A stretch of 64,000 nucleotides of DNA, from NCBI RefSeq assembly GCF_014851395.1, contig NW_024040817.1, forward strand, positions 21,944,269 to 22,008,268. Direction: 5' to 3'. Numbering within the stretch: the stretch's first letter is position 1; every line of letters starts with the position of its first letter. Source of the stretch: Micropterus salmoides. Lineage: Eukaryota; Chordata; Actinopteri; Centrarchiformes; Centrarchidae. Shown piece by piece: positions 1-39,075 of this stretch. Position numbers and translations under genes: made by a program. The notes under the pieces are model-generated. The model did not search any database. It saw only the letters and a program-made list of their open reading frames with translations, and was not told the origin of the DNA.

Positions 1-26470
<26,470 letters not shown>

Positions 26471-28065
26471 GAAGATGAAGTCCACAGGTGCAGTTCAGGT
26501 ACTAGCCAGGGTCGACCATGAGAGAGTGAGACTCCCTGTCAACGATGCTATTATTATGCCGTTGGATTCAATGATCATCTCTCCACAGCGCGCAATGGTG
26601 GGAGACATCAATCATTCGAACAACAACCGTGATCAAAGCGCAAATGGGGGAGTTTCTCTGTGTGGACACAGTGACATCACAAGTCAGAAACTTTTATTTA
26701 CATGTTGTCTTTCACACAGTTTCTCTATAGCTTATTAGAGAAATCAGGTTTCTGGCTCGTATCACCGCATTATTTAATAAGGCATGGCTTTATATCCGTA
26801 TGATTACATAGGGGCACAATTACAGTAGAACAATACTAGCAAACTAATAGCTCAATTGATGGAAATCTAATTAAAAGCAGTGCACATGAAAAATTGTTTT
26901 TTATAGCCCCGTAATTGTTACCTCTGACCCCATTTCATGATAGTGTCATATAGTGCACTGTACTGCAGATAAAACTATTTTGGAGTTTAACTGTAGTTGG
27001 CGTTGAGGTGCAAAAAAACGTGGGGAAAAAAAGAAATAGATTGTTTTCCCAGGCATTATGCAAAAGAGACTGACTGACAGACAGGGAGGGGGAGAGAGAG
27101 AGAGACATACAGTAAACAACATTTATTCCTTCCATCACTCCGAACCATAACGATTACGCACAGGAGCTGCACTTGCATAGCCCTTATTGAATAAAACTGA
27201 AACAAAAATACATTGTTGTGTTTGTAGTCTATCAACCTGTCCACCCTACTTCCTCCAAGCGCACGCAGTACCTGTCAGCAGGTGCACAGCTGCACACAGT
27301 AACAGAAAACATGCGAGTTTTTAGCCCCATCTCGTGGCAAGATTGTAGCATGACCTGCATGGACGAAATGCCTAGATGGGCTGGAGCAAAAATACCATGA
27401 GGAACACAGAAATGTTCATCCGATCCATCAGCTGCACCTTAGCGCCCTCACGTGGACAGCAAAGTGTCAAGCTCAAATACACAATGTACGACCATTTCAG
27501 AAACAGGTGTAACTAACCTGTAGAGTAGCACATACATGTTCTTCAAATATGATTTACAAGAAATTGGTCACAGCGAAATTCAAACATAATAAAAATAGTG
27601 GATTAGTCACACCAGAAGATAGTAGGCCTATGGTACCTTCTAAAATACAAATATGGGTTCACCTAGAAAATTTGTCACAAAATAAAGTTATTAGATTTCT
27701 GAAGGTGTCGAATTCAACTATAGAACATTAATACAATGAAAGAGAAATCTATGGTCTTGTTGGTGAAAGTGAAAATGGGAAACAGCCAGAAGAAGGCGTT
27801 ACTACCAAACTTGAGAGTTCATTTTGTTCACGAGGACTTTTGTTATGTTGGCTGATGATGAGATACACCACTTGGTTTGAGAGCAATCCTCACTGGAACA
27901 ACTTGACTTAAAAATTCTGCCTCAAGTTACCATAAAATACCACTTTGTAAAACCAAACTGTTTGTAAATCCAGAAATGGGACTGCACCAAAAAATTTGCA
28001 ATTACAAGCCTCATGTTGCAAGTATAAGACACCTCCAGCAAATAACAAACAAACCTGGAATACAT

Positions 28066-28066
<1 letters not shown>

Positions 28067-28098
<32 letters not shown>
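28067..28098 (+). repeat. (CA)n microsatellite
   Basis: About 16 CA units followed by AAACAAACACACA. Intergenic. Confidence 0.95.
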
Positions 28099-28102
<4 letters not shown>

Positions 28103-28504
28103 AACACACACATATGCAAGCACAACATAACAGACAGAACTCCAATCTAGGTCAATCCCATTAACAGTTCCACAGCATAGGACTAAACACCAAGTACTTT
28201 GCCTCCTACTCAGATCCTACACAAAAGTGAAGCAGCTGTTACAGCTGTTATGTCATTTAGACAAAGTGAGGTCATCAGGTGGACTGCTGTGAATCATATA
28301 TCACCTCAGTCGCTTCAAACAAGCACACAAACTGTGCCTACAGACACTCATGCTAACACACACGATACATGTAAAGTAGCACGTGACTCATGTCCCTGAG
28401 GTGAGGCAGCGTGAAACACATATACTTCCATAAATGTCAGCTAATAAAATTAAAACAGACATCCAACTTACAGTGATGGTCAAGTAATGAAGTGCTTAAT
28501 GCAG

Positions 28505-28665
28505 CATTTAAGCCAGATCAGCGCTCCAAACACACATTTTGTGTGTGCACCATAGTTCATAGTAAAGTTAACATTACGTTATCAATTAACATTTTGAAAA
28601 TCGATTTGTGAATCTATTCAGAATTGTCAGCATCTCGATGCATCTAAAAATGTATTTTTCCCCCA
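28505..28665 (-). repeat. dispersed repeat copy (partner of 6705-6905)
   Basis: The reverse complement reads TTTTTAGATGCATCGAGATG, ATTCTGAATAGATTCACAAA, TTAATTGATAACGT and GGAGCGCTGAT, matching the plus strand at 6705-6905 in order. Confidence 0.55.
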
Positions 28666-31600
28666 CCCCGACTGATATCTGCAGAAAGGTTTTGAATCAT
28701 ATTCTGCTGATTAATTCCACAATCAATATGTTATGATCCACTAAATTTGGGCATAATATGAGATGAAAATATCCCAATTTATATCTTCACCGCCATCTGT
28801 TTCAACTCTTTTTTGATTGGGAGGGGAGTGGCAGTTGGGGAAGGGTTTAATTTTGTGTGGTGTGTTACTACAACATGTTCTAAATAAATAACTATGTTCT
28901 AATTCAGAAGTTTGATCTCATTATCCCGTTTATTGTTTACTTACTAAGTTTATCCAGTAACGAACCCAGGACGCTCTTTTGCAAGACATTACACTATTCA
29001 GTGCATCTTAAACAATATTGAGACTACACTTTACAAAACTACTTAATTAAAAAAATTGCATAGGCTATATCTAGCAGTGTAAGAAAACAGACTGTATATA
29101 ACAGTAAGAAAATGTACACTATACTTTACAATCCAAAAAATACTTTTTATTAAAAACGTTGCATACATCTACATAAGACAACTTACACAAAAACGTTCTC
29201 TTCATTCCCCTACTCTCATTTGTACACACTGGACACACAGCCTCCCCTGCACTCCCTCTTCTCCACCCACGTGCCCCCAGACACACAATGATCTGTACTC
29301 TATTGAGTGCACTCTTCTAGTATTATAATTGTTTTAAAAGAAATTAAAAATTAAAGATTATTACATGGTATCACTTATATTAGTGCACAAACAGCCATAT
29401 TTTGAGTGAGAGATTCTATGGTAAGCAGCACTTAAAGCCCCTGTGTCTGGAATTATTATGTGATTATAGAAAATACGTCATATTTTGTATATTTATTTGT
29501 TTGTAGAAAAATGAGACAATCAGTGAAATTTTTAGCAGTTTTTGTTGTGCTGTCATTTGTTTATTCTGTCCCTGGGTGAGATGCCTTTTTATACTTCCAG
29601 TAGGAGGCACCAGAGAAATCTTTAAATTGAGGACAAAGGAACTTTAAAATACATAGCGTGCATTGACACAGGAATTAAACATATAATGACTTTCTTTTTG
29701 CTGGGATTTATATGCGTAATAAACTAGTATTTCTGGTAGGAATTGGGTTTGAATTGTAATCTGTTGTGTATCATTAATATGTATTAATCTATAATACGGA
29801 AACACCCTCTTTTGCAGCCCCAATTAAGCCAAGGCAAGGCAGGTTGGACCTATAACACACAAACACATTGAGGTGTTGTTGTTTTTTAGGGAGTTTAGAG
29901 TGTCCCACTGAATCAAAGTAACTAAAGATGTCAGGCCACATGGTCAGACAGACCCAGAGAGTTCAATCCAGCCAGCTACAGCTAGAGTATAAGGTAATTG
30001 CATTTACTGCCAATGTACAGTGACACGTGGGCCATTAGTACAACAGGATGTGTTATATGGTTATATAGATGATGAAATGAAATATATTTGGTAACTGGAG
30101 CTTGCTCTAATTTTTTGAGGCTTAAACTTACTGTATTCCCCAGAGAAAGAGAAAGGTCATGCATATGGACAGAAGTGGAGACACGGATCAAAAAACCGAT
30201 CATTTGATCACGAAGCCTAATGTAACTCTGCATAAATCTCAGGTTTATCAGTGAAGTGCATGAACCACACTGCAGACTTGAGTCTTAGTTAACATCTATT
30301 ACTATATGCTACATAGCATTAGTTCAGTGTTCCTGTAGTTGTTGTGGCTGCTTTGACATATCAAATAATGTACACAGTATATAATGTTATTTGATATAAA
30401 CAATCCTGGCCATTCAAATTAATGCAAAATCCATGAATGTCACACAGCATTTCTCTCAGAGTTTCTCTCAGCACCCCTAACTCTGGCTGATATCCAGTGT
30501 GAATTCTGATAAGAAACTTATGTACAACCCCTTCATAAGCATCATCCATAGCTGATATATTTCATCAAAGAAATGTTAGCAGTTAGTGCACAAATAAAAA
30601 AACTGATGAGTGACATTAGTCTTTACCTGCACACTATAAATTTGGTTTTGGATGAGTGATATGCGGCTCCGCTGTAATTTCAACACCACTTCTATGTCTC
30701 TCTGTGTTCTTTGGTTTCATTATAAACAGTCATGGTTAAACTCTAATCTTATCTGGCTTCGCGTCTGTATAACATACAGTCATGCATTTATGCTTTAAGA
30801 CTCCCTTGTGGCATTGCAAAGGCAACACTGTGCCGACATTTTAACTTAATGGTTTTTATGATGCCTTCGGGTGCTATCTAAGAAGTGGGCATGGCAGTTT
30901 AAAGATACGGCTATAAGTTAATTTTACACACACAGTTTGACAAAGCTAATAGCCCATATTGTGTGTGCAGTATGTACACACGTCACATTCACACACACAA
31001 TTGTACTGTCGTCATCACACACAAGTCACACTGCACGAGCCCTCCGAATATAAGCAATATCGAAATGGCACATGACATATCAGGCCCATATGCCCTCTTC
31101 TAACAGTTGTTTCCACCTTCTACCTGTAGTCCTTAATTATGTCTTCACATCCTTATCTCAAGCAAAAGTTTAAGACATTTTTTTCATTCTATCCAGAAAA
31201 CAAATCCCATCATTTTTTTTACAATCTAATTGGCAGGGAGGGCACATCTCATCTGATCCCGAGCTCACAATCACATCTGAAATCTGGAGGTCCCTGCATT
31301 CAAGCTTGAAACTCTTTTGTGAAAGACTTTCTGATTTGAATAGATACACCAAAACCACCTTAACCTGAGGTTATGTTTTCCTCAGCTAATATTTGACACC
31401 TGCGCTGGTACATGGACAGGAGCTACTCCATTACATAAGGAAACGTCCTGCATTTAAAATCGTATGGTAACAATACAGAAGTGTAATAATAAGTAAAGTA
31501 CTTAAAAGTCAATTTACTGGTGAGATATGTGTGTCTGCTTCACAGTCTTCACTAACACATCCATTTGTGAGTGTGTCATCAGTGTGTGTGTGTGTGTGTG

Positions 31601-32124
31601 TGTGTTTATATAACATTTTGTGTATCAGATTGTAAGCGTTTGTGTGCATCTGCAAACATACTTCAGAACATGAGTATGCATGAGCAAAAGACACAGAGAT
31701 TTGCAATACTGAGTGTTGGCAATCCATTTCCCCTTTTAACGTGCCAACATGATGCCTCCACCCATCTAATGGCAGCAGGCTCACTAACCATATCATGAGT
31801 TTATAATAACCACATCACATCCATGGCGAATGAGGTGGAATGAAAATCTAACCTAATTTGGAGAGATACACGACTGTGTGAGTAGTGGGGTGTCCCCTGA
31901 GATGAGGCTCCGATTGAGGGAGCTGTGTGCTGCACTGGTAGCATGCTCTGTGAGCGTGTAATGGTCTTAATTATCATTTAGCATGCCAGCCTCATCGACG
32001 ACATATCAAGCCAGTGATAAAGTAGTAGAGCAAAGGGTGACAGAGAGAGAGAGAAAAATGTGAACATATTAACACTTAATAGCACAAGCACACACACAAA
32101 ATAGTAGTAAATATCTCTAAAACA

Positions 32125-32126
<2 letters not shown>

Positions 32127-32161
<35 letters not shown>
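32127..32161 (+). repeat. (CA)n microsatellite
   Basis: About 17 CA units, intergenic. Confidence 0.95.
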
Positions 32162-33057
32162 CAGTGAACCTATACATAAGCATAACCAGAGGTGCAATCG
32201 GAGTGATACACATGCACACACACACATTTCCACCCAGCTGAGTGACATCTCTCTCTCTGAATTAGTCACGATGAATGATGTGTAACCAGCCATGAGTCGT
32301 TCTGGCTGGGGAGATAGCTAATTCACTTTGTTTAATTAGTCAAAAGTAGTAGAGCATGCTCTCTCTCCCCAAACATACACTCTCATTGCACAACATCCAC
32401 CCATTTATGTGCCCGTTTCCTCTGTAGAAAAGACAGACCTGTAACCACACTGGTGTAACATTTCAAGGGGCAAGTCTTTGAATCTTATCTGCCACATTGA
32501 TGGATCTCTGACTCTTCCTCTCTTTCTCTTCCTCTCACAGACACAATTTACACACACCGGCTACCCTTTGCTTTGTGATACCTGCAGATATTTCAAGCGC
32601 CATTTAGGGGTCGCAGCTCCAAAGGTGCATCTTGTCTGCAGTGGGCTGCAGGGGGAGGTCTGCTGATACTTGGCCGCTACCTGAAGTTTCTGCGAACACG
32701 ACAGAAGACAAAGCTGTCTTATGCTACTTGATCCAGCTCTATCAAACCTTTGAGGTACAGTGATGGAAAATGTTCCTTTCATGTCTTTTTTGAGCTTTGG
32801 GTAGTTTGAGATATGTGTTTTACTGAGCAGTGTCAGCGTTAAATGATTAGAGTCAAATGATCATTTTGAGAATTATTTATAGCTAAGCTACATCTTGCTG
32901 TCTATAGTAGCCTACTTTTACATGAAGAACTACCCTGCTGTGTAATTCTAGCATAGTATAGTATATATACAGTATAGTAACAGTAACTACAGAATATTGT
33001 TGCATAATACAAGATACTACAAGACTCTGTACTATACTATACTATTCCATACATTAC

Positions 33058-33790
33058 AATTTTATTTATATAGCTCCAATTAATAACAAGTTATCTCATT
33101 GCATTTTTCTATAGAGCAGGTCTAGACAGTACTCTTTAGAATATTATTTACAGAGATCCAACAATTCCCACCATGAGCTTACACTTGGAGACAGTGGCTC
33201 CCTTTTAACAGGCAGAAACTTCGAGCAGAACCTAGACTCAAGGTGGGCGGCCGCCTGCCTCAACCAGTTAGGTTGAGAGAAAGTGAGAGAGCAGGAGGAC
33301 AGAGAATATACAGTAGCACAATACAAGGTTCACATAGACATGCAAAATAATAGTAATGCTAATAATACAAATATCAATGAAAGAAAATTACAGTAGCAGT
33401 AGTAGTAGTATTATACCAGACAGAAACACCTGCAAAAAGTGACAGAAGAGAGAGGCGAGATAGAAGAAAGAAGTGTCCTGGCAGTCTAGGCTGATTATAG
33501 CAGTATAACTAAGGGATGGTTCAGGGCTCACCTCTGCCTCCTGAACCCAAACTGGAACTTGGTTCCACACAAGAGGAAGGCATTGGCTTTCATTCTACTT
33601 TTGGAAGCGTTAGCCCAAGTAGCCTAACCCTGCATTCTGGGAGCTCAGTGTTCTAGTGGGGCTCTATGAGCTCTTTAAGATAAGATGGTACTTGACCATT
33701 AGGCGTTTGTAAGTGATCCTATTCTGGATTTTACAGAGCCAGGGCAGAAAAGCTAATACAGGAGAAATATGATATATTTTCCTGGTTCTT
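33058..33790 (+). repeat. long percomorph interspersed repeat ('TTTATTTATATAGC' type)
   Basis: Recognisable in order: TTTTATTTATATAGCTCCAA, GGCTCCCTTTTAACAGGCAG, AAACTTCGAGCAGAACC, GGTGGGCGGCCGCCTGCC, CAACCAGTTAGGTTGAG, GCAGTATAACTAAGGGATGG, AAACTGGAACTTGGTTCCAC, ATTCTACTTTTGGAAGC, TTAAGATAAGATGG and CAGGAGAAATATGAT. One of the most widespread teleost repeats; a nearly full-length decayed copy. Confidence 0.8.
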
Positions 33791-34487
33791 GTATAGGCCA
33801 TACTAGTAGACCTATAGCCTATTATATTATTGTGTATTAAACTGTGATGCATATTATAGTATGACATAGTATAGTATAGCATAGCATAGTGTGGAATACC
33901 CAATAAAAAGAGATCCTGTACCACTACAATGTATTGTAGGCTACTAAAGCTATGGTATAGGTTTGCTTATACTAATAGGCCCCATAGGCCTACAAGTATA
34001 CACAGTATTTTAAACTATGGTATGTAGTATAGTCCGGTAGGCCTATAGCAGCCTATAGTATTGCATATTGAGTACTAGGTATACTACGGGCTACTACAAT
34101 ATACTGTAGGCTACCATTTACAATACCATATGCTACTATACTTTAGGCCTATAGGCTACTAATGCAAATGTAAAGGGAGAGCACATTCTGCGTGCATCAA
34201 ACACCGTGATTATCTACAGATAGTCTAAAACATGAGCCACAGATAATCTTGTGACAACATCCCCGCTCAAAAGTTAATATCAGTCAGCCAGTTCCACCTT
34301 GTCCTGCTCCACTTTGTTACCATGGAGAGCTCCAATACCCTAAAGACAATAATAACTGCGTGCACAGCATGCGGCAGAAAATAATAAATAGATTTATGCG
34401 CAATTGTCACATTTAATACATTTACGGAGCGCGCTAGTGAATTCATTATTACACCATATGCTAATGCAGCTGGGTCCGTGTATTTAT

Positions 34488-34488
<1 letters not shown>

Positions 34489-34566
<78 letters not shown>
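34489..34566 (+). repeat. compound (TG)n(TC)n microsatellite
   Basis: About 15 TG units followed directly by about 23 TC units, just upstream of the presumed satb1 promoter block. The open frames through it (Val/Cys, Leu/Ser) are artefacts. Confidence 0.95.
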
Positions 34567-34569
<3 letters not shown>

Positions 34570-35300
34570 GCTTGCGCATACGGCTTTGAAGTGCGACCAA
34601 CTGCTGTCCCGGAGTCAGTGCTGTAGCCTGATATATGATAGGGAATGTACTTCGGGAGCTCCAAGCGGTGTATTGTTCTCTGTTGAGCTTGAGCTACAGT
34701 AACAGCATGTCCCGGTGCTCCGGATGGGAGGTTGCTCTAAACTTGCGCTGAGGCTAATTTATCATTACAGCAGAAAGGGAACGGTCGGATAACAAGGGGG
34801 GATACGAGCAAAACTACTCAGAGAGTAAACACGAGATAATGTCGATGTTTAACGAACGGTTAGTTTGAGTAAAAGGACCCATACCGACAGCCAAGAGAAG
34901 CGTTTCTGTTTCTCAACTGGAGATCCACGGAAGCGAGGATAACATATGGATACAGCCGATGTCTACAGGAATGGGCTGTTGATGTATGATGGCAGGTCGG
35001 ACATGCACGTTGTGCCGACTGAAACAGGTTGGTTTCGCCTTGATCAAACTTCAGCGAAATACGACGTGGGACGCATTTAGGTGCTGAAGATGAACTGAAT
35101 CACTGTCGCGTACAGCGGCGCACCTGGAGATGACAGCAGGTTTATTATGGGAAACTGCGCTCTATCATTCACTGGACTTTTTACTGGATTTCGAGGGTTA
35201 TCCTAATCGTCGCATCTGGGTGAAGGTCATCCCCTAATACTGATCCGGATATCCTTCAGATCTGAGCTTGTGTGTGTAAAAATTTTGCTTTCTAATTTTC
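34570..35300 (+). promoter_or_regulatory. satb1 presumed promoter and 5' leader region
   Basis: This block lies just after a (GT)n(CT)n microsatellite and has more CG steps than the flanking DNA (CGCTTGCGC near 34569, CGCATTT near 35070, GTCGCGTACAGCGGCGCACC near 35105). A short frame begins at ATG 34946 and a donor-like ACAG|GTTGGT sits at 35027. The transcription start and the 5' UTR splice pattern cannot be fixed from sequence alone. Confidence 0.4.
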
Positions 35301-35614
35301 TTGTTAGACACAATGCCTGAATTTATTTCCCACTCCCTGAACACTCCCCAGGTATCTAGATAATATACTTCTTGTTGTAGCCTACTTACTATGCTAATTG
35401 TTTAATTACTGGGTAGGAATTAGTCTATTCTACCTATTACACTTTTTTTTATGGACAATAAATATGTCATTGCAAAAGTTATCTTAAAATAGGTTAGAGG
35501 TAAAAACAAAAACAAAAAAAAAAGGGTCACCATAAACTCACTGCTGACCACCACAAACATACTATCAAGACAAAGTGTCTGTCTCTCTGTATTGTGAGTA
35601 GTGTGACACCACAG

Positions 35615-35831
35615 ATGGACGGCCTGTGTAATGGAGCCAAGAAACCTGAGGGCAGTGATCCCGTTGTACACCCCCGGCCCCCTCCTGCCAAGCTGGCACG
35701 ACTGGAGCAAAACGGAGCGGGACCCTCGGCCCAGGAGAGGAGCAGGCAGGGGAGCCCTGTGGCCAAAACCCCTTGCCTGGCCCAAAAACCCACCACAGTG
35801 AGGCCACAGAGCAAGAGCTGGCAAAGCAGAG
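35615..35831 (+). CDS. satb1: satb1 coding exon 1 (start, nuclear localisation-like segment)
   Basis: The ATG is chosen because MDGLCNG and later PPPAKLARLEQNG align with the SATB1 N terminus. The four bases before it (ACAG) could themselves be a 5' UTR splice acceptor. The donor is GCAGAG|GTACAC, phase 1. The segment is rich in Pro, Ser and Arg. An open frame continues past the donor to 36094 but is intronic. Confidence 0.85.
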
Positions 35832-38344
35832 GTACACTGGCTGATATGGGGAAGAGTTCAGAGAATAGATGCAGAGGTGGGGCACAGTGGGGGTTTTTTA
35901 GTTACACTTACTTGAAACATGATATTACAGATTGGGTCTTTAGTACAGCAATTATGACGCCTACATCTCATCTGATATGGCTAATAACTATCTGGGGTTT
36001 GTTGGGGGGGGATATAAATGTTACTCTGATATGGATCTGGTTTGATGTGATTATATTTTTGAAACAAGTCTGGAAATTCAAAAACATTGTATAACTTTGG
36101 TTTGAAAAAAATAAACAACCCAATATATGACTTGATCATGCAATATAAGCTAATGGTCATATGCAACTAAGATTTTCTTTGTGCAGGGCCAATCTTAAAA
36201 ATTATACATTTGGTTAAAGAATTCCCCTTATGTCATATATGCACTCTCTGCTTTGTCCGATACATATCAGTCTTCACTGTCATGTGTCATGATGTATGAC
36301 ATTTGTGTCTATCACCTCAGGGAGCCTGCTGCCGGTGTTCTGTGTGGTGGAGCACAGGGAGAGCCCTCTGGAAAGAGAGAGAAGAGAAGAACATGCTGAG
36401 TTTGTGTTAGTCAAGAGAGATCTGTTGTTTAACCAGCTGATAGAGATGGCTTTGCTGACACTGGGCTACTCACACAGCTCTGCTGCACAGGCTAAAGGTA
36501 CAAAACACAAACATGCACAGTCAACATCACAAGTCAATCATTTTCTAACAATTTGTGTGTATGTTCAGGTCTGATCCAGGTGGGCAAGTGGAACCCGGTG
36601 CCTCTGTCCTGTGTAACAGATGCTCCAGATGCCACAGTGGCTGACATGCTGCAGGACGTTCATCATGTCATTACCCTTAAAATACAGCTGCTCAGGTAGG
36701 GAGCTGAGATCACATGAATAAATATGTCTGTCTACAGTTACAGCATTCTAAATTAGGTGTGAATGTGAGCCTGAGTGTGTTTGCCATGTGATGGACTCAA
36801 GCCTGGTTGAGTATTTCCCAGTATTTCACCCAGTGCAAGACTCCAGCTACCCACAATCCCTAATATGCATTAAGAAAAGAAAATAACCAAAGGGCATGGA
36901 CCAAATCATACCCATACAAATTCTATTTTGGTGTGCAGTCTCCATGATACATTTCTTGTTTTTTGACTATTTTAATGCCATTAATCTAATGGCATTAAAA
37001 TAGTTTAATGAGTAATTTTATTTGCTTCAAGCAATGAATATTGATGCGCATTTTAATGGTGGAAGATATTAAAAGTTATTACTTGTAACATTTTTGAATA
37101 ATAAATGTCTCTTCCATTGTTTTGACAGTGGACCTTTAGTTTTCCACATATTAGGTCTTGGGTCAGATCCACCATGAGAGTCAGGACAGTGCAGCTTATT
37201 TATGATTACAAGATACTAAAATAGAGATATACAGGATATATACTGTAAGTATTTTCCACAGCAGACATTTTGACTTGTCATGACAGGAGAAACACAGGTG
37301 TGACTAATAACATGCGATGGCTAACAATGGAAGCAGCTTAATGGAAGTCAGACAGATCATTCATTATATTACACTTGTGACTGTGCTTTTCCAACTGTGA
37401 CAAGTCAAAATGTCAAAAGGCCTGTTATCTCAAAGTAAGAGGGACCTGGATCATGTTTGCTTTCCCTTTGCTCACATGCGTTTATTCGTTTAATTCATTT
37501 GTTTATTAAGTGCTTTAGTTTCTTCACAAAGATCATACTTTCACTACCACCGGCAAAAGTGTGTCTGTGTGTGTGTGTTAGACTGGAAACTTGTGCAGGA
37601 TCTTGCCTGCCCATCACCCAGTGTATGCTGGAAGAGGCTCCAAAGAAAACACAAGTAGTACTAATCAGCCTGTGAAAACAGTTTTATGTCTTGTGTGGCT
37701 CTGAAGGGAGCTTTCTTAAGAAAATAATTATGCCATCAGGATCTAAGGAAAGATGCCATTAAGTTACATCATGGGATCTAGCACTTTTGGTCATAGCAGG
37801 TAAAAGTCAGATTGTCAAATTTATGGAAGCGAAATGCTAAATCACTGGACTTTCCCTTTAAACTGTAACATATCAAAATGCTACAATTCAAGTGGAGGTC
37901 ATTTTAATTTGCTCTTTGTCTAGCTGTCCCAAATTGGAGGACTTGCCAGCCGAGCAGTGGAGTCACTCAACTGTGAGAAACGCTCTGAAGGAGCTCCTCA
38001 AGGACATGAACCAGAGCACCCTGGCCAAGGAGTGCCCACTGTCCCAGGTACAAGAGACACACACACACACACACACACAGCTCTTTATGTGCAGCAACAC
38101 CTGTGATAACTTATTGCTGTTGCACTATCTCCGTGGGGACATCTCATAGACATAATGCATTCCCCCTTACACAAACCTGAACCTAATTGTAACCTGAACC
38201 CTAAAACCACATCTTAAACCTCAGAAATCAGTCTCTACCCGTGGGAACTCAATTTTTGCATTTATACTAGAGGAGAGAAGAGAAATTTGATTAAAGTTCA
38301 AATTATGTACACATTTAATGTCTTTGTCCTTCCATGTCCTGGGA

Positions 38345-38378
<34 letters not shown>

Positions 38379-39038
38379 TTGTGCCTACTTCGACGTATGA
38401 GGCTGAGTAAGCGTGTGGTCCAATAGTTAAACGGGAAGTCCAGATGCTGAGGTAGATAAGGTGTGGGGGCAGAGCGCAAGAGAGAAGTAGATAAAAAGAG
38501 ATGGCTATCTCGTAAAAATCCCTATAGCCTGTGTGCCTGTCACTCTATCTGTCACCCTCACCCACCGTCTTACTCTCACCTATCTGTCTATCACTCTCCA
38601 TAGCTTTTTCTGAACTATTGGCTGATTGAGCAACAACATCCAAATCTGGTTTTCTGGTGTGTTTAATTAAGCAAACACAGACACAACTGCAGAAATAATT
38701 TTACATTAATGATGCAGTATTTGGGGATGGTCTCTTTATGAATATTCATAATTATCAACTTAGTGTATCTGTTATTTTGCCCGAGGGTGCATAGGACATC
38801 TACAGTTTGATAAAGAGAAATTGCTCACTATCTCTATCTCCTTGAGATTCCTTCCTTCTCTACAGATCTGAGACTAAGCCAATCCTCCCTCCCCCATCTT
38901 TCCTCCCCATCTCTCTCTCTCTCTCCTATCACTTCCTTTACCAGCTCTCTTGTTTGCAAGAAGCAGATTAAAACAAATATGAGAAGATGAAAGATGTAAT
39001 CAGATGTAAAGATTGTAGAAGAGCACAGTCTTCTGGGA

Positions 39039-39075
<37 letters not shown>

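Larger units (their letters stand above)
26471..34488. other. kcnh8-satb1 intergenic space (divergent genes)
   Basis: No protein-coding gene is supported here; the short frames have no family resemblance. Contents: (CA)n at 28067-28098 and 32127-32161, (GT)n at 31582-31605, a dispersed repeat (28505-28665), a homeodomain-site-rich block (32250-32350), a long percomorph repeat (33058-33790) and a TAGGCCTA-rich low-complexity block (33790-34175). 29000-31500 is AT-rich and not recognised. Confidence 0.6.
36696..37923 (+). other. satb1 intron 3 with hairpin and MITE
   Basis: A 1.2-kb intron. It contains a perfect 18-bp inverted repeat (36966-37004) and a short element with 17-bp perfect terminal inverted repeats (37264-37414). 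No coding potential beyond shadows. Confidence 0.8.

Noticed and set aside
35594..36094. 166-codon open frame running from satb1 exon 1 into the intron
   Set aside because: SATB1 homology ends at the GTACAC donor (35831/35832) and resumes at 36321 in phase; the extension is intronic.
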